DNA of 64,000 nucleotides from Proteus terrae subsp. cibarius (GCF_011045835.1 NZ_CP047349.1:496001-560000); one strand, 5' to 3'. Positions 31,001 to 41,408 are shown, numbered from the stretch's first letter. Translations and numbers: made by a program. Notes: generated by a model from the sequence alone, not told the origin.

Positions 31001-31021
31001 CCAAGCATAGGGAGATTTTTT
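30986..31021 (+). terminator. Terminator overlapping the end of the CPCC gene
   Basis: AAATCTCCCTA (inside the last codons) pairs with TAGGGAGATTT, followed by TTTT. It lies between the convergent CPCC and degS genes. Confidence 0.8.
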
Positions 31022-31026
31022 GTTAG

Positions 31027-32097
31027 CTATGATTCTGGCTGGTATTCAGAAATAGTGACATCAACATTAATCTCATTACCTTCCCGTAATAACGTGACAG
31101 GTAATGCCGTACCAGGGCGTGTTTCTGCAATGTAATCCATCATTTCCATCGCGGAAGTCGCTGGCGCATGATTAATACTAAGGATGATATCACCTGTTTT
31201 TATTCCGGCTTTATCTGCTGGGCCATTTGGGGTGATCCTAAAAATGCGCAACCCTTGAATTTGCTTAATATCGGTATTTGATGAGCGAATTCTTGGTAAT
31301 TCTTTTGCTGTAATACCAATAAAACCACGGATAACACGACCATCACGAATTAGCTTATTCATAATTTTAACTGCAAGTTCGGTCGGAATAGCGAAACCTA
31401 ACCCTTCGGCTGTAGGGCGGTATCCGTTATAGGTTCCTGAATCAAACGTCATAGTATTAATACCTACAAGTTCACCTTCAGTATTAATTAGCGCGCCACC
31501 AGAGTTACCTTCATTAATTGAGGCATCTGTTTGTAGGAAATTTTGGTAACGGGTTGGACTTAATCCAACGCGCCCCGTAGCACTGATGATCCCTTGCGTA
31601 ATAGTTTGCCCAATATTAAATGGGTTACCAATAGCCAGCACAACATCACCTACATGAGAAACTCGTTTAGTATTAATGGGAATTGTAGGCAGTTTATCGG
31701 CATCTATTTTTAATACTGCAAGATCAGTTAAAGGATCGGAACCAATAAGTAAGCCTTCATAAAGATCACCATTTTGGAGTGCGATAAGGATCTGATCAGC
31801 ATTATTGATAACATGTTGATTTGTCAGAATATAACCACGACCATCCATAATAACGCCAGCGCCTAGAGATGTTAGTTCACGACCTTCTTGAGAAAAACTT
31901 CCCATCGTACTGCTATAAACATTAACAACCGCAGGAGCTGCTCGTCGTACCGCGGTGTTATAGCTAAAAGGTGCATTGAGAAAATCACCATTAAGTAGGC
32001 GTTCAATAAAAATAGGGCGAATTGAAGGGACTGCAATCAAAAGAATTGCTGCTGTGAGAAGACCAATTAGTGTTGATCGCAGTAACTTAGTTAACAT
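31027..32097 (-). CDS. degS: Site-1 stress-sensing protease DegS
   Basis: Inner-membrane-anchored periplasmic serine protease that cleaves RseA to start the sigma-E envelope stress response when its PDZ domain senses unfolded outer-membrane proteins. It has 356 residues. One membrane helix is at about 7-27. The triad is visible as His in ILTNQHVINN, Asp in DPLTDLAVL and Ser in INEGNSGGALIN. One PDZ domain follows (GLRIFRITPNGPADKAG). Only one PDZ plus the N-terminal anchor separates it from DegQ next door. Confidence 0.97.
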   Translation of the reverse strand: MLTKLLRSTLIGLLTAAILLIAVPSIRPIFIERLLNGDFLNAPFSYNTAVRRAAPAVVNVYSSTMGSFSQEGRELTSLGAGVIMDGRGYILTNQHVINNADQILIALQNGDLYEGLLIGSDPLTDLAVLKIDADKLPTIPINTKRVSHVGDVVLAIGNPFNIGQTITQGIISATGRVGLSPTRYQNFLQTDASINEGNSGGALINTEGELVGINTMTFDSGTYNGYRPTAEGLGFAIPTELAVKIMNKLIRDGRVIRGFIGITAKELPRIRSSNTDIKQIQGLRIFRITPNGPADKAGIKTGDIILSINHAPATSAMEMMDYIAETRPGTALPVTLLREGNEINVDVTISEYQPES

Positions 32098-32232
32098 AAA
32101 AATCCTGTATTTATGTCTGACTGTGAAATTATTCGCGTAGGAGCGGTGAGAATAGCATAGTTTAACTTATGAAAGCATCGCTCAGCGCATAAAATCCCCT
32201 TTTAAGCCAATGACTCTTATCAAAAAGAGGTA

Positions 32233-32265
32233 TAAAAAAAGCCCTATAATGGAAATTATAGGGCT
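32233..32265 (-). terminator. Intrinsic terminator after degQ
   Basis: AGCCCTATAAT and ATTATAGGGCT form a perfect 11-base stem with a four-base loop. On the minus strand it is followed by seven T. It separates degQ from degS. Confidence 0.9.
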
Positions 32266-32304
32266 AAAGAAATCAATAAATTAGATAGGTGAAAAGCTTA
32301 CTTC

Positions 32305-33696
32305 TTAGCGCGGTGTATTACGTAACAGCAGGTAAATTTCTTCATTACCACGCTGAATATTCAATGCAAGAACGGGCGGTTTAGCATCAATTGCTTTACG
32401 CAAATCGCCTAGTGAGGTAATTGGCGTATTATTTATACCTATAATAAGGTCGCCCTTCTGTAAACCAGATGCCGCCGCTGCGGAATCTTTCTCAACAGAA
32501 TCAACAGCAACTGCTTTAATTTGTTTGTTTAAGTAGTTACTTAATGTGGCACCTTGTAATGCAGGAGAGAAGTTATCTGCGCGAGTTGCATCTGCCGATT
32601 GTTTCTCTAATGTCACTTTAACATCCATTGGTTTACCTTGACGGATCAAGCCAATTAGGATCTCTTTACCCGGAGGTGTAGTACCCACTTTAGCTCTTAA
32701 TTCAGCAAAGCTATTGATACGTTTACCATCAACTGAAATTAAGACGTCACCTGGTTTAATGCCTGCTTTTGAAGCGGATGAATCGGGCATGACTTCGCTA
32801 ACAAAAGCACCGCGTTGTGCATCAATATTAAAGGATTTCGCCAGATCAGAATTCATTTCTGTACCACGAATACCTAAGATGCCACGTTTAACTTCACCAT
32901 GAGAAATCAGTTGTTGGCTAAGATCACGCGCCATATTACTTGGGATGGCGAAGCCGATACCGATGTTGCCACCACCCGGTGCTAAAATAGCAGTGTTAAT
33001 TCCGATTAACTCACCATTTAAGTTAACGAGTGCACCACCAGAGTTACCACGGTTGATTGAAGCATCAGTCTGGATAAAGTTCTCTAAACCTTCAAGATTT
33101 AAACCGCTACGACCTAATGCGGAAATAATACCGGATGTTGCTGTTTGGCCTAAACCAAATGGGTTACCTACTGCAACAGCAAAGTCACCAACACGTAATT
33201 GGTCAGAGTCCGCCATTTTAATTGCGGTTAAGTTAGTTGGTTTTTCAATTTGCAGTAATGCGATATCTGTTTGTGGATCGCTACCAATTAATTTCGCACT
33301 AAATTCACGACCATCATTAATTTGCAGTTGAATTTTATCTGCACCATCAACAACGTGGTTGTTTGTTAATACATAGCCTTTTTTTGCGTCAATAATGACA
33401 CCTGAGCCTAAGCCTTCAAAAGGGCGAATACTTTGTTGTTGTGATGGGAAGTTTGGACCAAAGAAGAATTTGAATTCTTCAGGCACTTGCTGGCTTTGTA
33501 CTCGCGTTCCTGAAACGTGCACACTGACAACAGCTGGTAACACTTTTTCTAACATCGGTGCAAGGCTTGGCAGTTGTTCGCCTGATGGCATAACTGCAGG
33601 CAGTGCCGCCATACTGGTTGCTGGAATAGTAGAGAGTGAAAGTCCGACACTCATTGCTAACGCACTAAGTAATAATTTTCTTTTTTTAGTCAACAT
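32305..33696 (-). CDS. degQ: Periplasmic serine protease/chaperone DegQ
   Basis: HtrA-family protease and chaperone that degrades misfolded periplasmic proteins. It has 463 residues with a signal peptide ending near TSMAALPAV. The catalytic triad is His in VLTNNHVVDG, Asp in DPQTDIALLQ and Ser in INRGNSGGALVN. Two PDZ domains follow (AFVSEVMPDSSASKAG and the C-terminal GLQKGDLIIGINN). The short LA loop (FFFGPNFPSQQQ) and the location next to degS favour DegQ over DegP. degS is downstream, beyond a terminator. Confidence 0.95.
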   Translation of the reverse strand: MLTKKRKLLLSALAMSVGLSLSTIPATSMAALPAVMPSGEQLPSLAPMLEKVLPAVVSVHVSGTRVQSQQVPEEFKFFFGPNFPSQQQSIRPFEGLGSGVIIDAKKGYVLTNNHVVDGADKIQLQINDGREFSAKLIGSDPQTDIALLQIEKPTNLTAIKMADSDQLRVGDFAVAVGNPFGLGQTATSGIISALGRSGLNLEGLENFIQTDASINRGNSGGALVNLNGELIGINTAILAPGGGNIGIGFAIPSNMARDLSQQLISHGEVKRGILGIRGTEMNSDLAKSFNIDAQRGAFVSEVMPDSSASKAGIKPGDVLISVDGKRINSFAELRAKVGTTPPGKEILIGLIRQGKPMDVKVTLEKQSADATRADNFSPALQGATLSNYLNKQIKAVAVDSVEKDSAAAASGLQKGDLIIGINNTPITSLGDLRKAIDAKPPVLALNIQRGNEEIYLLLRNTPR

Positions 33697-33891
33697 GAAT
33701 TAGAGTCTCTTGATACAGTTATCAAAATAAAAGTTATTGCTCAAAATGAGCTCGATGTCACTAAGACCTGTACTGACAAAGGAAAGTTCATTAAGACATG
33801 ATGTGCTTTGCTTCCTTTTACATGGATTTACAAGACAAAAGCTATCTTTAAAACCATAGCAAATAATTGTCATTTTATGATATTTAGTAGA

Positions 33892-33919
33892 AAGAAAAAC
33901 GCCACAAAAATGTGGCGTT
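33892..33919 (-). terminator. Intrinsic terminator after zapG
   Basis: AACGCCACA and TGTGGCGTT form a 9-base stem with a four-base loop. On the minus strand TTTTTC follows. It separates zapG from degQ. Confidence 0.85.
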
Positions 33920-33925
33920 TTAATA

Positions 33926-34330
33926 TTAACTGTCTTTTTTCTCTGTGGGTCTGAACAATCCAGATGCCCCTTCGGAGTAATCACGAGGAGGCATTTTTAT
34001 TGGAGATTGATCATTAGCTGCTTCTGACTCACTTAATCGGTAATTAAATGGATTTTCTTGAGCAGGCATATCAGGCATGAGCTCATTAGAGCTTTTTGCC
34101 ATATGTTGATAAAGCTGACGGTAATCTCTCGCCATGTTATCTAATAGTTCAGCACTTCTAGCAAAGTGGCTGACAAGTTCATTGCGATAAGTATCAAGTT
34201 CTTCTTTTTTCGTGTCTAACTCTGCTTTGATAGCATCTTGTTGGCGAAGGGTGCTGTTACCGTAACGCATTGCAAGTGCGCCTATAATAAGACCGACAAC
34301 TAATCCAATCAGTGCATAAACCCAAACCAT
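33926..34330 (-). CDS. zapG: Cell division/envelope protein ZapG (YhcB)
   Basis: Inner-membrane protein of the DUF1043 family that links division and envelope growth in E. coli; loss perturbs cell shape. It has 134 residues. One membrane helix is at about 3-22 (ALIGLVVGLIIGALAMRYG), then a coiled coil (about 28-75) and the conserved end MPPRDYSEGASGLFRP. It diverges from zapE with about 200 bases between starts and precedes degQ and degS. Confidence 0.95.
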   Translation of the reverse strand: MVWVYALIGLVVGLIIGALAMRYGNSTLRQQDAIKAELDTKKEELDTYRNELVSHFARSAELLDNMARDYRQLYQHMAKSSNELMPDMPAQENPFNYRLSESEAANDQSPIKMPPRDYSEGASGLFRPTEKKDS

Positions 34331-34533
34331 GGCAACTCCTTTTCATCTAATAGTGAGGACGATGGATTCTTATAACATCATAACCGCTAAAAGGCATGGG
34401 TGGAATAATATCCTTAAGCTTAATATAAAATTCGTGTGTTACGCTGATGTTAAAACAATTCTTAATGCTTATAATAGAGGCATTCGACAGACACAAATCA
34501 GTATGTCAGAAAATTAAGGATAAGAGGGCATTC

Positions 34534-35649
34534 ATGACTGTTAGTACGCCGTTATCACTTTATGAAGCCGCATTGAAGCAAGGTGATTATCAACCTGATG
34601 ATGTTCAGAGAAAAACTGTTCTCCACCTTCAACAGATATACCATGCATTATTAAAAGAGACTCCACCAGAAAAAAATTCGCTAACACAGCGATTATTCGG
34701 GCGAATTCGCACAAAAAAACAGATTGTTGCACCAGAACGTGGTTTATACATGTGGGGCGGTGTTGGACGAGGTAAAACATGGTTGATGGATATGTTTTAT
34801 CAAAGTTTGCCGACAGAACGAAAACTTCGCTTACACTTCCATCGCTTTATGTTACGTGTTCAAGAAGAGTTGAGAAACTTACAAGGGCATGAAAATCCGT
34901 TAGAAATTATTGCTGATGGGTTTAAAGCACAAACCGATGTGCTCTGTTTTGATGAGTTTTTTGTTTCCGATATTACTGATGCAATGATTTTAGGTACCTT
35001 GCTTGAAGCGTTATTTGCCAGAGGTATCACGCTGGTAGCAACCTCAAATATTCCACCTGATGAGCTTTATCGTAATGGATTACAACGTTCTCGTTTTTTA
35101 CCTGCAATAGAACAAATCAAACATCATTGTGACATTTTAAATGTTGACGCAGGTATTGATTATCGTCTTAGAACATTAACGCAAGCACATCTTTTTTTAT
35201 CTCCACTTAACGATGAAAATCGCCAAGAGATGGATAGAATTTTCATGCATTTGGCAACCAGTGAACCACAAGTTGATTGTACCTTAACCATTAATCATCG
35301 CCCTATGAAAGTAAGAAAAGCGTCTAATGGTGTACTCGCTGTTAATTTTTCAACCTTGTGTATGGAACCACGTAGCCAGCTTGATTACATTGAACTTTCT
35401 AAGCATTACCACTCTGTTTTGTTATATGACATGAAACAAATGGGAACATTAAATGAAGACGCTGCGCGTCGGTTTCTAGCGCTTGTTGATGAATTTTATG
35501 AGCGTAAGGTGAAACTTATTATTAATGCAAATGTTGAAATGAATGAGATTTACCAAGGTGATTTTTTACGCTTTGAATATCAACGTTGCTTATCTCGTTT
35601 ACAAGAGATGCAAAGTGAAGAATATTTAGTTCAACCACATCTCGCTTAA
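34534..35649 (+). CDS. zapE: Cell division ATPase ZapE
   Basis: AFG1-like P-loop ATPase that associates with the Z ring late in division. I chose ATG 34534 (MTVSTPLSLYEAALKQ, 371 residues), as in E. coli (375); a frame to 34447 adds 29 residues with no similarity. Walker A is GGVGRGKTW (about 72-80), Walker B is VLCFDEFFVSD. LVATSNIPPDELYRNGLQR is the conserved sensor region. The C-terminal CLSRLQEMQSEEYL is also conserved. Confidence 0.96.
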   Translation: MTVSTPLSLYEAALKQGDYQPDDVQRKTVLHLQQIYHALLKETPPEKNSLTQRLFGRIRTKKQIVAPERGLYMWGGVGRGKTWLMDMFYQSLPTERKLRLHFHRFMLRVQEELRNLQGHENPLEIIADGFKAQTDVLCFDEFFVSDITDAMILGTLLEALFARGITLVATSNIPPDELYRNGLQRSRFLPAIEQIKHHCDILNVDAGIDYRLRTLTQAHLFLSPLNDENRQEMDRIFMHLATSEPQVDCTLTINHRPMKVRKASNGVLAVNFSTLCMEPRSQLDYIELSKHYHSVLLYDMKQMGTLNEDAARRFLALVDEFYERKVKLIINANVEMNEIYQGDFLRFEYQRCLSRLQEMQSEEYLVQPHLA

Positions 35650-35905
35650 TTTTTAATTCTTGAAGAAAGTCATCTTTCATTATGGTAGGATGACGCAGGT
35701 TAAGTTGCTTGATGTTTTTTTCTATGAAAATAGAAAGTATTAGGCAGCTTACAAGCGCTCTGGAAAGGAACAATTCTTCTCTTCAGGTAGCAAGAATTTA
35801 TCAGTCAAATCAGAAAAAAGTGCCAGATTCGTTTTTTTCGCTGAAATATTGAAAAAGAATTCAATTGTTTTTCAATTATGACTCGATTTTTTTTTCTGAC
35901 TTCTC

Positions 35906-35911
35906 TATAAT
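35906..35911 (+). promoter_or_regulatory. Likely -10 element of the rplM-rpsI promoter
   Basis: A consensus TATAAT lies about 170 bases before the rplM ATG, followed by the GC-rich TCTTGCGACCCC. This fits a growth-rate-controlled promoter discriminator. No good -35 box is visible at ideal spacing. Confidence 0.55.
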
Positions 35912-35921
35912 CTTGCGACCC

Positions 35922-36056
35922 CACGTTGCAGCAAGTTTTTTATTTCCCAAAAAACTCGCATTTTAGAGTCAGCAGTGCTACTCGAAGGGGTAGGTTTGCT
36001 GGACACAAGAGTCGTGTGAACCTCAATAGTATTTGAACCGAGCGTTCACCAACGTG
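35922..36056 (+). promoter_or_regulatory. Structured rplM leader, candidate L13 autoregulatory region
   Basis: Three hairpins can be drawn: AGTTTTTT/AAAAAACT (35934-35956), GAGTcAGC/GCTACTC (about 35966-35983), and GGTT..ACAC/GTGT..AACC (35993-36022). The whole region is bracketed by CACGTTG (35922-35928) and CAACGTG (36050-36056), which can pair. L13 represses its own operon in E. coli; that this leader is the site is an inference. Confidence 0.45.
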
Positions 36057-36074
36057 TAACTAAACATTGGGTAA

Positions 36075-36512
<438 letters not shown>

Positions 36513-36524
36513 TCGGGATAATAG

Positions 36525-36920
<396 letters not shown>

Positions 36921-36952
36921 TTTGTTATCTTTTAGATATCAATTTGATGTTG

Positions 36953-36985
36953 AAAACCCGTCTTCACAGACGGGTTTTTTATTTT
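36953..36985 (+). terminator. Intrinsic terminator after rpsI
   Basis: AAACCCGTCT and AGACGGGTTT form a 10-base stem with a tcac loop, followed by TTTATTTTT. Confidence 0.92.
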
Positions 36986-37576
36986 TGACTTATTTGTGTT
37001 TATTAATAATAAAAACATAATGTTGCTAAAGCATGATGCTATCACTCATAAAACAGGCTTTATGTAAGATAGCAGTAGTATTAAAAAACGTATTTTTTAG
37101 ATATTATCTCTAAATAATTTTATTTTTTGATATTATAATCTTAGTTTTAAGGTAATGTGGCATATTGTGTTGAATTATTTGCATTAGCCCCCCTAAGTAA
37201 CATGAATTCTGGTAGAATAGCAGGCTTTGGTGTCTTTCTTTCTATGACTTCACAATGTTGCCAACGGGTATATCGATAGTAATACCTGTAATGAGTTTGA
37301 AAGTCATACCAAAATTATTATGACAATAATGATTGTTGAATGATTATTTTGGTATTACTTGATAATGATATGTGCCGCAAAGACAGGTGAGTTTTTAACC
37401 CTGTAAAATATGATTATCCCACGATAACACTGTTATACAGGTAGTTACCCAACGCAGTTAATAACTTAAATATTTATTTAGGTCTACTGCGTTTGTGTGC
37501 TTGTCTTTTAGGAATGGGGAAATGGAAGGGGCATTGTGCTAATTCATTTCTTTAATTGATTAACTTGGAGGTTTTC
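36986..37576 (+). promoter_or_regulatory. Long sspA upstream region with nested inverted repeats
   Basis: About 590 bases separate the rpsI terminator from sspA, with no gene visible. ATACCAAAAT (37306-37315) and ATTTTGGTAT (37346-37355) form a 10-base inverted repeat with ACAAT/ATTGT nested inside. AACGCAGT (37451-37458) and ACTGCGTT (37486-37493) form another pair nearer the gene. They could be operators or leader structures; no regulator can be named. Confidence 0.45.
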
Positions 37577-38218
37577 ATGGCTGTCGCTGCCAACAAACGT
37601 TCGGTAATGACTTTGTTTTCCGGTCCGACTGATATTTTCAGCCATCAGGTCAGAATTGTCCTAGCGGAGAAAGGTGTCAGTGTTGAAATTGAACAGGTTG
37701 AAGCTGGTAATCTTCCACAGGATCTTATCGATCTAAACCCTTACCAAAGTGTACCGACTTTGGTTGATCGTGAGCTGACCCTGTATGATTCACGCATCAT
37801 CATGGAATATCTTGATGAACGCTTCCCTCATCCTCCTTTAATGCCAGTTTATCCTGTTGCTCGTGGTAGCAGCCGTTTAATGATGCATCGCATCGAGCAT
37901 GATTGGTATTCTTTAATGAACACCATCGAGAAAGGAACAGAACAGCAAGCAAATGCTGCTCGTAAACAGTTAGCAGAAGAGCTACTGGCTATATCTCCTG
38001 TGTTTAAAGAATATCCTTACTTTATGAGCGAAGAGTTCAGCTTAGTAGATTGCTACCTAGCTCCTCTATTATGGCGTTTACCAGTACTCGGTGTAGATTT
38101 AAGTGGTGCTGGCGCTAAAGATGTACAAATTTATATGCAGCGTGTTTTTGAGCGTGATTCTTTCCTCGCATCATTAACCGAAGCAGAGCGTGAGATGCGC
38201 TTACCTTCAAGAGGGTAA
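37577..38218 (+). CDS. sspA: Stringent starvation protein A
   Basis: Glutathione-transferase-fold protein that binds RNA polymerase with sigma-70 and supports stationary-phase acid tolerance and virulence expression; it lacks GST activity. ATG 37577 (MAVAANKRSVMTLFSG, 213 residues) follows a GGAGG site and matches the E. coli start. The GST-like N-domain holds NPYQSVPTLVDRELTLYDSR and the surface PHPPLMPVYPVARG needed for polymerase contact in E. coli. sspB follows six bases after the stop. Confidence 0.97.
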   Translation: MAVAANKRSVMTLFSGPTDIFSHQVRIVLAEKGVSVEIEQVEAGNLPQDLIDLNPYQSVPTLVDRELTLYDSRIIMEYLDERFPHPPLMPVYPVARGSSRLMMHRIEHDWYSLMNTIEKGTEQQANAARKQLAEELLAISPVFKEYPYFMSEEFSLVDCYLAPLLWRLPVLGVDLSGAGAKDVQIYMQRVFERDSFLASLTEAEREMRLPSRG

Positions 38219-38224
38219 TAAAGT

Positions 38225-38734
38225 ATGGAGATTATGGATATGTCTCCGCGTCGTCCGCATTTATTACGTGCGCATTATGATTGGATCATCGAAAACGATT
38301 TAACACCGCATTTAGTTGTTGATGTGAATATCGTTGGTGTTCAAGTCCCAATGGAATATGCGCACGATGGTCAGATTGTACTAAATATTTCATCTCGTGC
38401 AGTTGATGACTTAGAGTTAACGCCGTATCAGGTTTTATTTAGTGCAAGCTTTGGTGGCATACCTCGTAAAGTACGAGTGCCTATGGCTGCTGTTATGGCT
38501 ATTTATGCGAGAGAAAACGGTGCGGGAATGATGTTTGAACCAGAGCCTGCTTATGAATCTGGTGCATCATTACAGTTTGCTGAAGATGATAGTGAAGAGA
38601 ACGATATAGCTCCGGCTAGCGAAGGTTTATCTCTCGTTACTGACAAAGCTGTTGAAGCTGATATCTCTTCACCAGATGATGATCCAGAACCACCTCGCCC
38701 AACAGGTCGTCCAGCACTGCGCGTTGTGAAATAA
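38225..38734 (+). CDS. sspB: ClpXP adaptor SspB
   Basis: Adaptor that binds ssrA-tagged proteins and delivers them to ClpXP. It has 169 residues; ATG 38225 gives MEIMDMSPRRPHLLRAHYDW. The tag-binding domain (about 5-115) contains TPHLVVDVNIVGVQVPMEYA and GGIPRKVRVPMAAVMAIYAR. After a flexible acidic linker the C-terminal ClpX-binding motif RPALRVVK is intact. Co-transcribed with sspA. Confidence 0.97.
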   Translation: MEIMDMSPRRPHLLRAHYDWIIENDLTPHLVVDVNIVGVQVPMEYAHDGQIVLNISSRAVDDLELTPYQVLFSASFGGIPRKVRVPMAAVMAIYARENGAGMMFEPEPAYESGASLQFAEDDSEENDIAPASEGLSLVTDKAVEADISSPDDDPEPPRPTGRPALRVVK

Positions 38735-38758
38735 GAGATTATCTTATTAGTATGAATA

Positions 38759-38789
38759 AAAAGCCCAGTTTATGAACTGGGTTTTTTTA
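38759..38789 (+). terminator. Intrinsic terminator after sspB
   Basis: AAGCCCAGTT and AACTGGGTTT form a 10-base stem with a tatg loop, followed by a T-run. Confidence 0.92.
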
Positions 38790-38794
38790 TGTAC

Positions 38795-38831
38795 AAAAAA
38801 AGCGCTCTATATTGCTATAGAACGCTTTATT
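38795..38831 (-). terminator. Intrinsic terminator after the M20 amidohydrolase gene
   Basis: AAAGCGCTCTATA pairs with TATAGAACGCTTT with one mismatch, around ttgc. On the minus strand a T-run (TTTTTTT) follows. It ends the transporter-amidohydrolase transcript. Confidence 0.85.
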
Positions 38832-38850
38832 GGATTGTATTACTGAAAAA

Positions 38851-40125
38851 TTATTTCAGCAGTTCTTCTAAACAACCAGTGTAAAGATTAACCGCAGTCA
38901 TTAATTGTTTTTCATCGAAATCAAAGCCTGCTTGATGGTGACCTGCGGTTCTATCAGCACCAACAACGAAGTACAGAGATTTACCACCGCAACGTTGTAC
39001 ACGTTTTGCTAATACTGTCGCATCTTCACTACCACCGAATGGGCGTGTAGCAACCGCTGTTAGCTCAGAATGTTTACCAACAACTTTGGTCATAACATCA
39101 ATCAGTTCTTGGTCATTTGTCAGGTCAACGGCTTCACCCATGATCTCGCTTTCCATTTCTAACTGGAAGCTATGTGCTGCGCCTTCAGCCATACGTACTG
39201 CATTTGCAGCCATAAAGCTGTTGATCTCTTCATTTTCACCACGAACTTCAATTTGCATCTCAGCATTAGCTGGGGTGACGTTACGGCCTTCACCGGCTTT
39301 TAATACACCGATGTTGATACGTGACATTCCTTTACCATGACGAGAAATACCTAGCATTTGTGTTGCTGCGTGGCAAGCACCTGCTAATGCATTACGACCT
39401 AATTCAGGCTCTGCGCCTGCGTGAGATGGTGCACCTTTAAAACGGAAGTCATATTTAGTGGTACATAAGAAATGTGTTGGGTTGATAACAATCTCACCAC
39501 TGTTAGCGATAAAGCCTAAGTGTGCACCTAAGAAATAATCTGCATCATCGGCAATACCACTTTCAGCCATCGCACGAGCACCACGAACACCTTCTTCTGC
39601 TGGTTGGAATAAGATTTTAACTTTACCAACGACTTTATCTTTATTCTCAACTAACCAGTGAGCAACACCTAAACCGATAGAAATGTGTCCATCATGACCA
39701 CAAGCGTGCATTTCGCCAGCGTGACAAGAAGCAAAGTTCTCAGCATGAGGACGGTGTTGAGTTTCGGTTGCTTCGTTAACACCCACACAGTCGATATCAA
39801 AGCGCAGTGCTACAGTTGGGCCAGCTTTACCACTGTCGAAGATAGCCACACAGCCCGTTAGTTCTTTCATTTCATCAAGCAGAGCTTCATCAACTTTATG
39901 CTCTCTTGCAACGGCTAGACCTTTTTCAACGACTTGACGGCGACGGCCAAAAGCGAACTCTTGATTAATAACTTCTGGGCCAACTTTAACTTCTAAACCT
40001 AATCCACGTAATTCTTTGACGATTTTTGCTGTGGTTAAAAACTCTGACCAGCCAATTTCAGGATATTGGTGAAATTCACGACGCCATTTAATTAATTTTT
40101 CTAGTGTAATTGCTGACATATTCAT
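38851..40125 (-). CDS. AbgA-like M20-family amidohydrolase
   Basis: Metal-dependent amidohydrolase/aminoacylase of the M20D type, 424 residues (ATG 40125; 40119 is an alternative). The metal-binding block reads GEMHACGHDGHISIGLG (about 140), with LRFDIDCVGV before it and ILFQPAEEGVRGARAM after it. The dimerisation-domain motif FKGAPSHAGAEPELGRNAL is also typical. Stretches such as FASCHAGEMHACGHDGH and GEGRNVTPANAEM resemble E. coli AbgA, which with AbgB cleaves p-aminobenzoyl-glutamate. No AbgB or AbgT is nearby; a DcuC-type carrier lies nine bases upstream instead. The true substrate is unknown. Confidence 0.88.
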   Translation of the reverse strand: MNMSAITLEKLIKWRREFHQYPEIGWSEFLTTAKIVKELRGLGLEVKVGPEVINQEFAFGRRRQVVEKGLAVAREHKVDEALLDEMKELTGCVAIFDSGKAGPTVALRFDIDCVGVNEATETQHRPHAENFASCHAGEMHACGHDGHISIGLGVAHWLVENKDKVVGKVKILFQPAEEGVRGARAMAESGIADDADYFLGAHLGFIANSGEIVINPTHFLCTTKYDFRFKGAPSHAGAEPELGRNALAGACHAATQMLGISRHGKGMSRINIGVLKAGEGRNVTPANAEMQIEVRGENEEINSFMAANAVRMAEGAAHSFQLEMESEIMGEAVDLTNDQELIDVMTKVVGKHSELTAVATRPFGGSEDATVLAKRVQRCGGKSLYFVVGADRTAGHHQAGFDFDEKQLMTAVNLYTGCLEELLK

Positions 40126-40133
40126 TTCTCCAC

Positions 40134-41408
40134 TTATAGCATGAATAACGCAACCGCGATGACGCCGATAATCATACCTGGTGCAGTACGTTTTGCGATT
40201 TCCATAGGGTTAATATTTGCAAGGCCAGCACAAACAATCGCTGCACCTGCCAGTGGTGACATAGTACGACCTAATGCGCCAGATAATGCCGCTGCCATAC
40301 CCATATCAGGAATTTCATAACCGAATTGTGCAGCATGTGGTGTGACTGTTTCGTTGAATGCGAATGCTGCTGCGTCACCAGAACCTGTGATAATACCCAT
40401 TAAGAATGGCCCTAAAGTACCACCCCAGCGAGCAAATTCAGGAGAATGAGTTAAGAAGTTGATGAACGCGTCGATTAAACCAGATGCTTTCAGACCTGCT
40501 GCGAATACAGCTGCTGCAATGATGATACCTAATACATCACCATAAGCATTACCCATACCTTTAAAGAACTCTTTTGTGATTTGAGCTGGGTTAGTTAATG
40601 TGATGAGCAGGGCATAGATTGCACCAATTAACATTGCTGCAGGTACTGACAATTTGAAAGTGCTAAATGTTTCAAAGAATGGCAGAACTAACAGAAGTAA
40701 AGGAATAAAAGGTGCTGTTGCATATAAGTAGTTAGGACGAACAGCTTCTGGCGTTGCTTGTGCTGATGAAGAAGATGCATCACCAGTAACAGAAGCCATT
40801 TTGAACTCTTTTTTCACTAAAGCGACAACAGCAAGTGAAACTGCAGCAATACCACCAGCCATTAAGCTGTATGGGCTATGGCGAGCGATTAAATCCACCA
40901 CTTCCATATTTGCCATGTTAGCAACGAAGGCATTATGCGACATACCTGGGCTTAACATTGAACCGATAGTACCACATAATACTGCACCACCTGCGATAGC
41001 TGGGTGAATACGTGCTGCGATTAATAATGGAATGAGTGTTGCACCTACCGCAGCTGCACAACCTGCCGCTGATGGGATTGCGATATTAATAAAGTATGTT
41101 ACGACAACAGTGGCTGGAATAAGGAAGAAGCCCAGACGAGTCATTACTTTTGATAAAACATGGACCAGATGCATATCGCATTTGGTATATTTCATAACAT
41201 AAGCAAAACCCATACTCGAACAGATTGCTTGAATTAATGATGAAGACACCATGCGCTCGCTAAATGCGGTAAGCGCATCTAATGGGCTCAGACTTAAAAT
41301 ACAGAGTAATAAGCCGGCACCAATTAGCACCATTCGGGTTTCATATTTTTTTATTAGCAAATAGACAGTTACGATAATAACTGCTACTGCGATAAGTTGC
41401 ATCACCAT
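40134..41408 (-). CDS. DcuC-family C4-dicarboxylate-type transporter
   Basis: Inner-membrane carrier of 424 residues with about 12 hydrophobic helices. Segments such as IPSAAGCAAAVGATLIPLL, ITGSGDAAAFAFNETVTP and LSGALGRTMSPLAGAAIVCA match the DcuC family layout. DcuC carries succinate and related dicarboxylates under anaerobiosis; this protein's substrate may differ because it is paired with an amidohydrolase. E. coli has the related dcuD at the corresponding position near sspB. The start is MVMQLIAVAVII at 41408 and a good FNR box lies 117-130 bases upstream. Confidence 0.85.
   Translation of the reverse strand: MVMQLIAVAVIIVTVYLLIKKYETRMVLIGAGLLLCILSLSPLDALTAFSERMVSSSLIQAICSSMGFAYVMKYTKCDMHLVHVLSKVMTRLGFFLIPATVVVTYFINIAIPSAAGCAAAVGATLIPLLIAARIHPAIAGGAVLCGTIGSMLSPGMSHNAFVANMANMEVVDLIARHSPYSLMAGGIAAVSLAVVALVKKEFKMASVTGDASSSSAQATPEAVRPNYLYATAPFIPLLLLVLPFFETFSTFKLSVPAAMLIGAIYALLITLTNPAQITKEFFKGMGNAYGDVLGIIIAAAVFAAGLKASGLIDAFINFLTHSPEFARWGGTLGPFLMGIITGSGDAAAFAFNETVTPHAAQFGYEIPDMGMAAALSGALGRTMSPLAGAAIVCAGLANINPMEIAKRTAPGMIIGVIAVALFML

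Noticed and set aside
33700..33984. Minus-strand open frame between zapG and degQ
   Set aside because: It crosses the zapG terminator and the 3' end of zapG; no similarity recognised.
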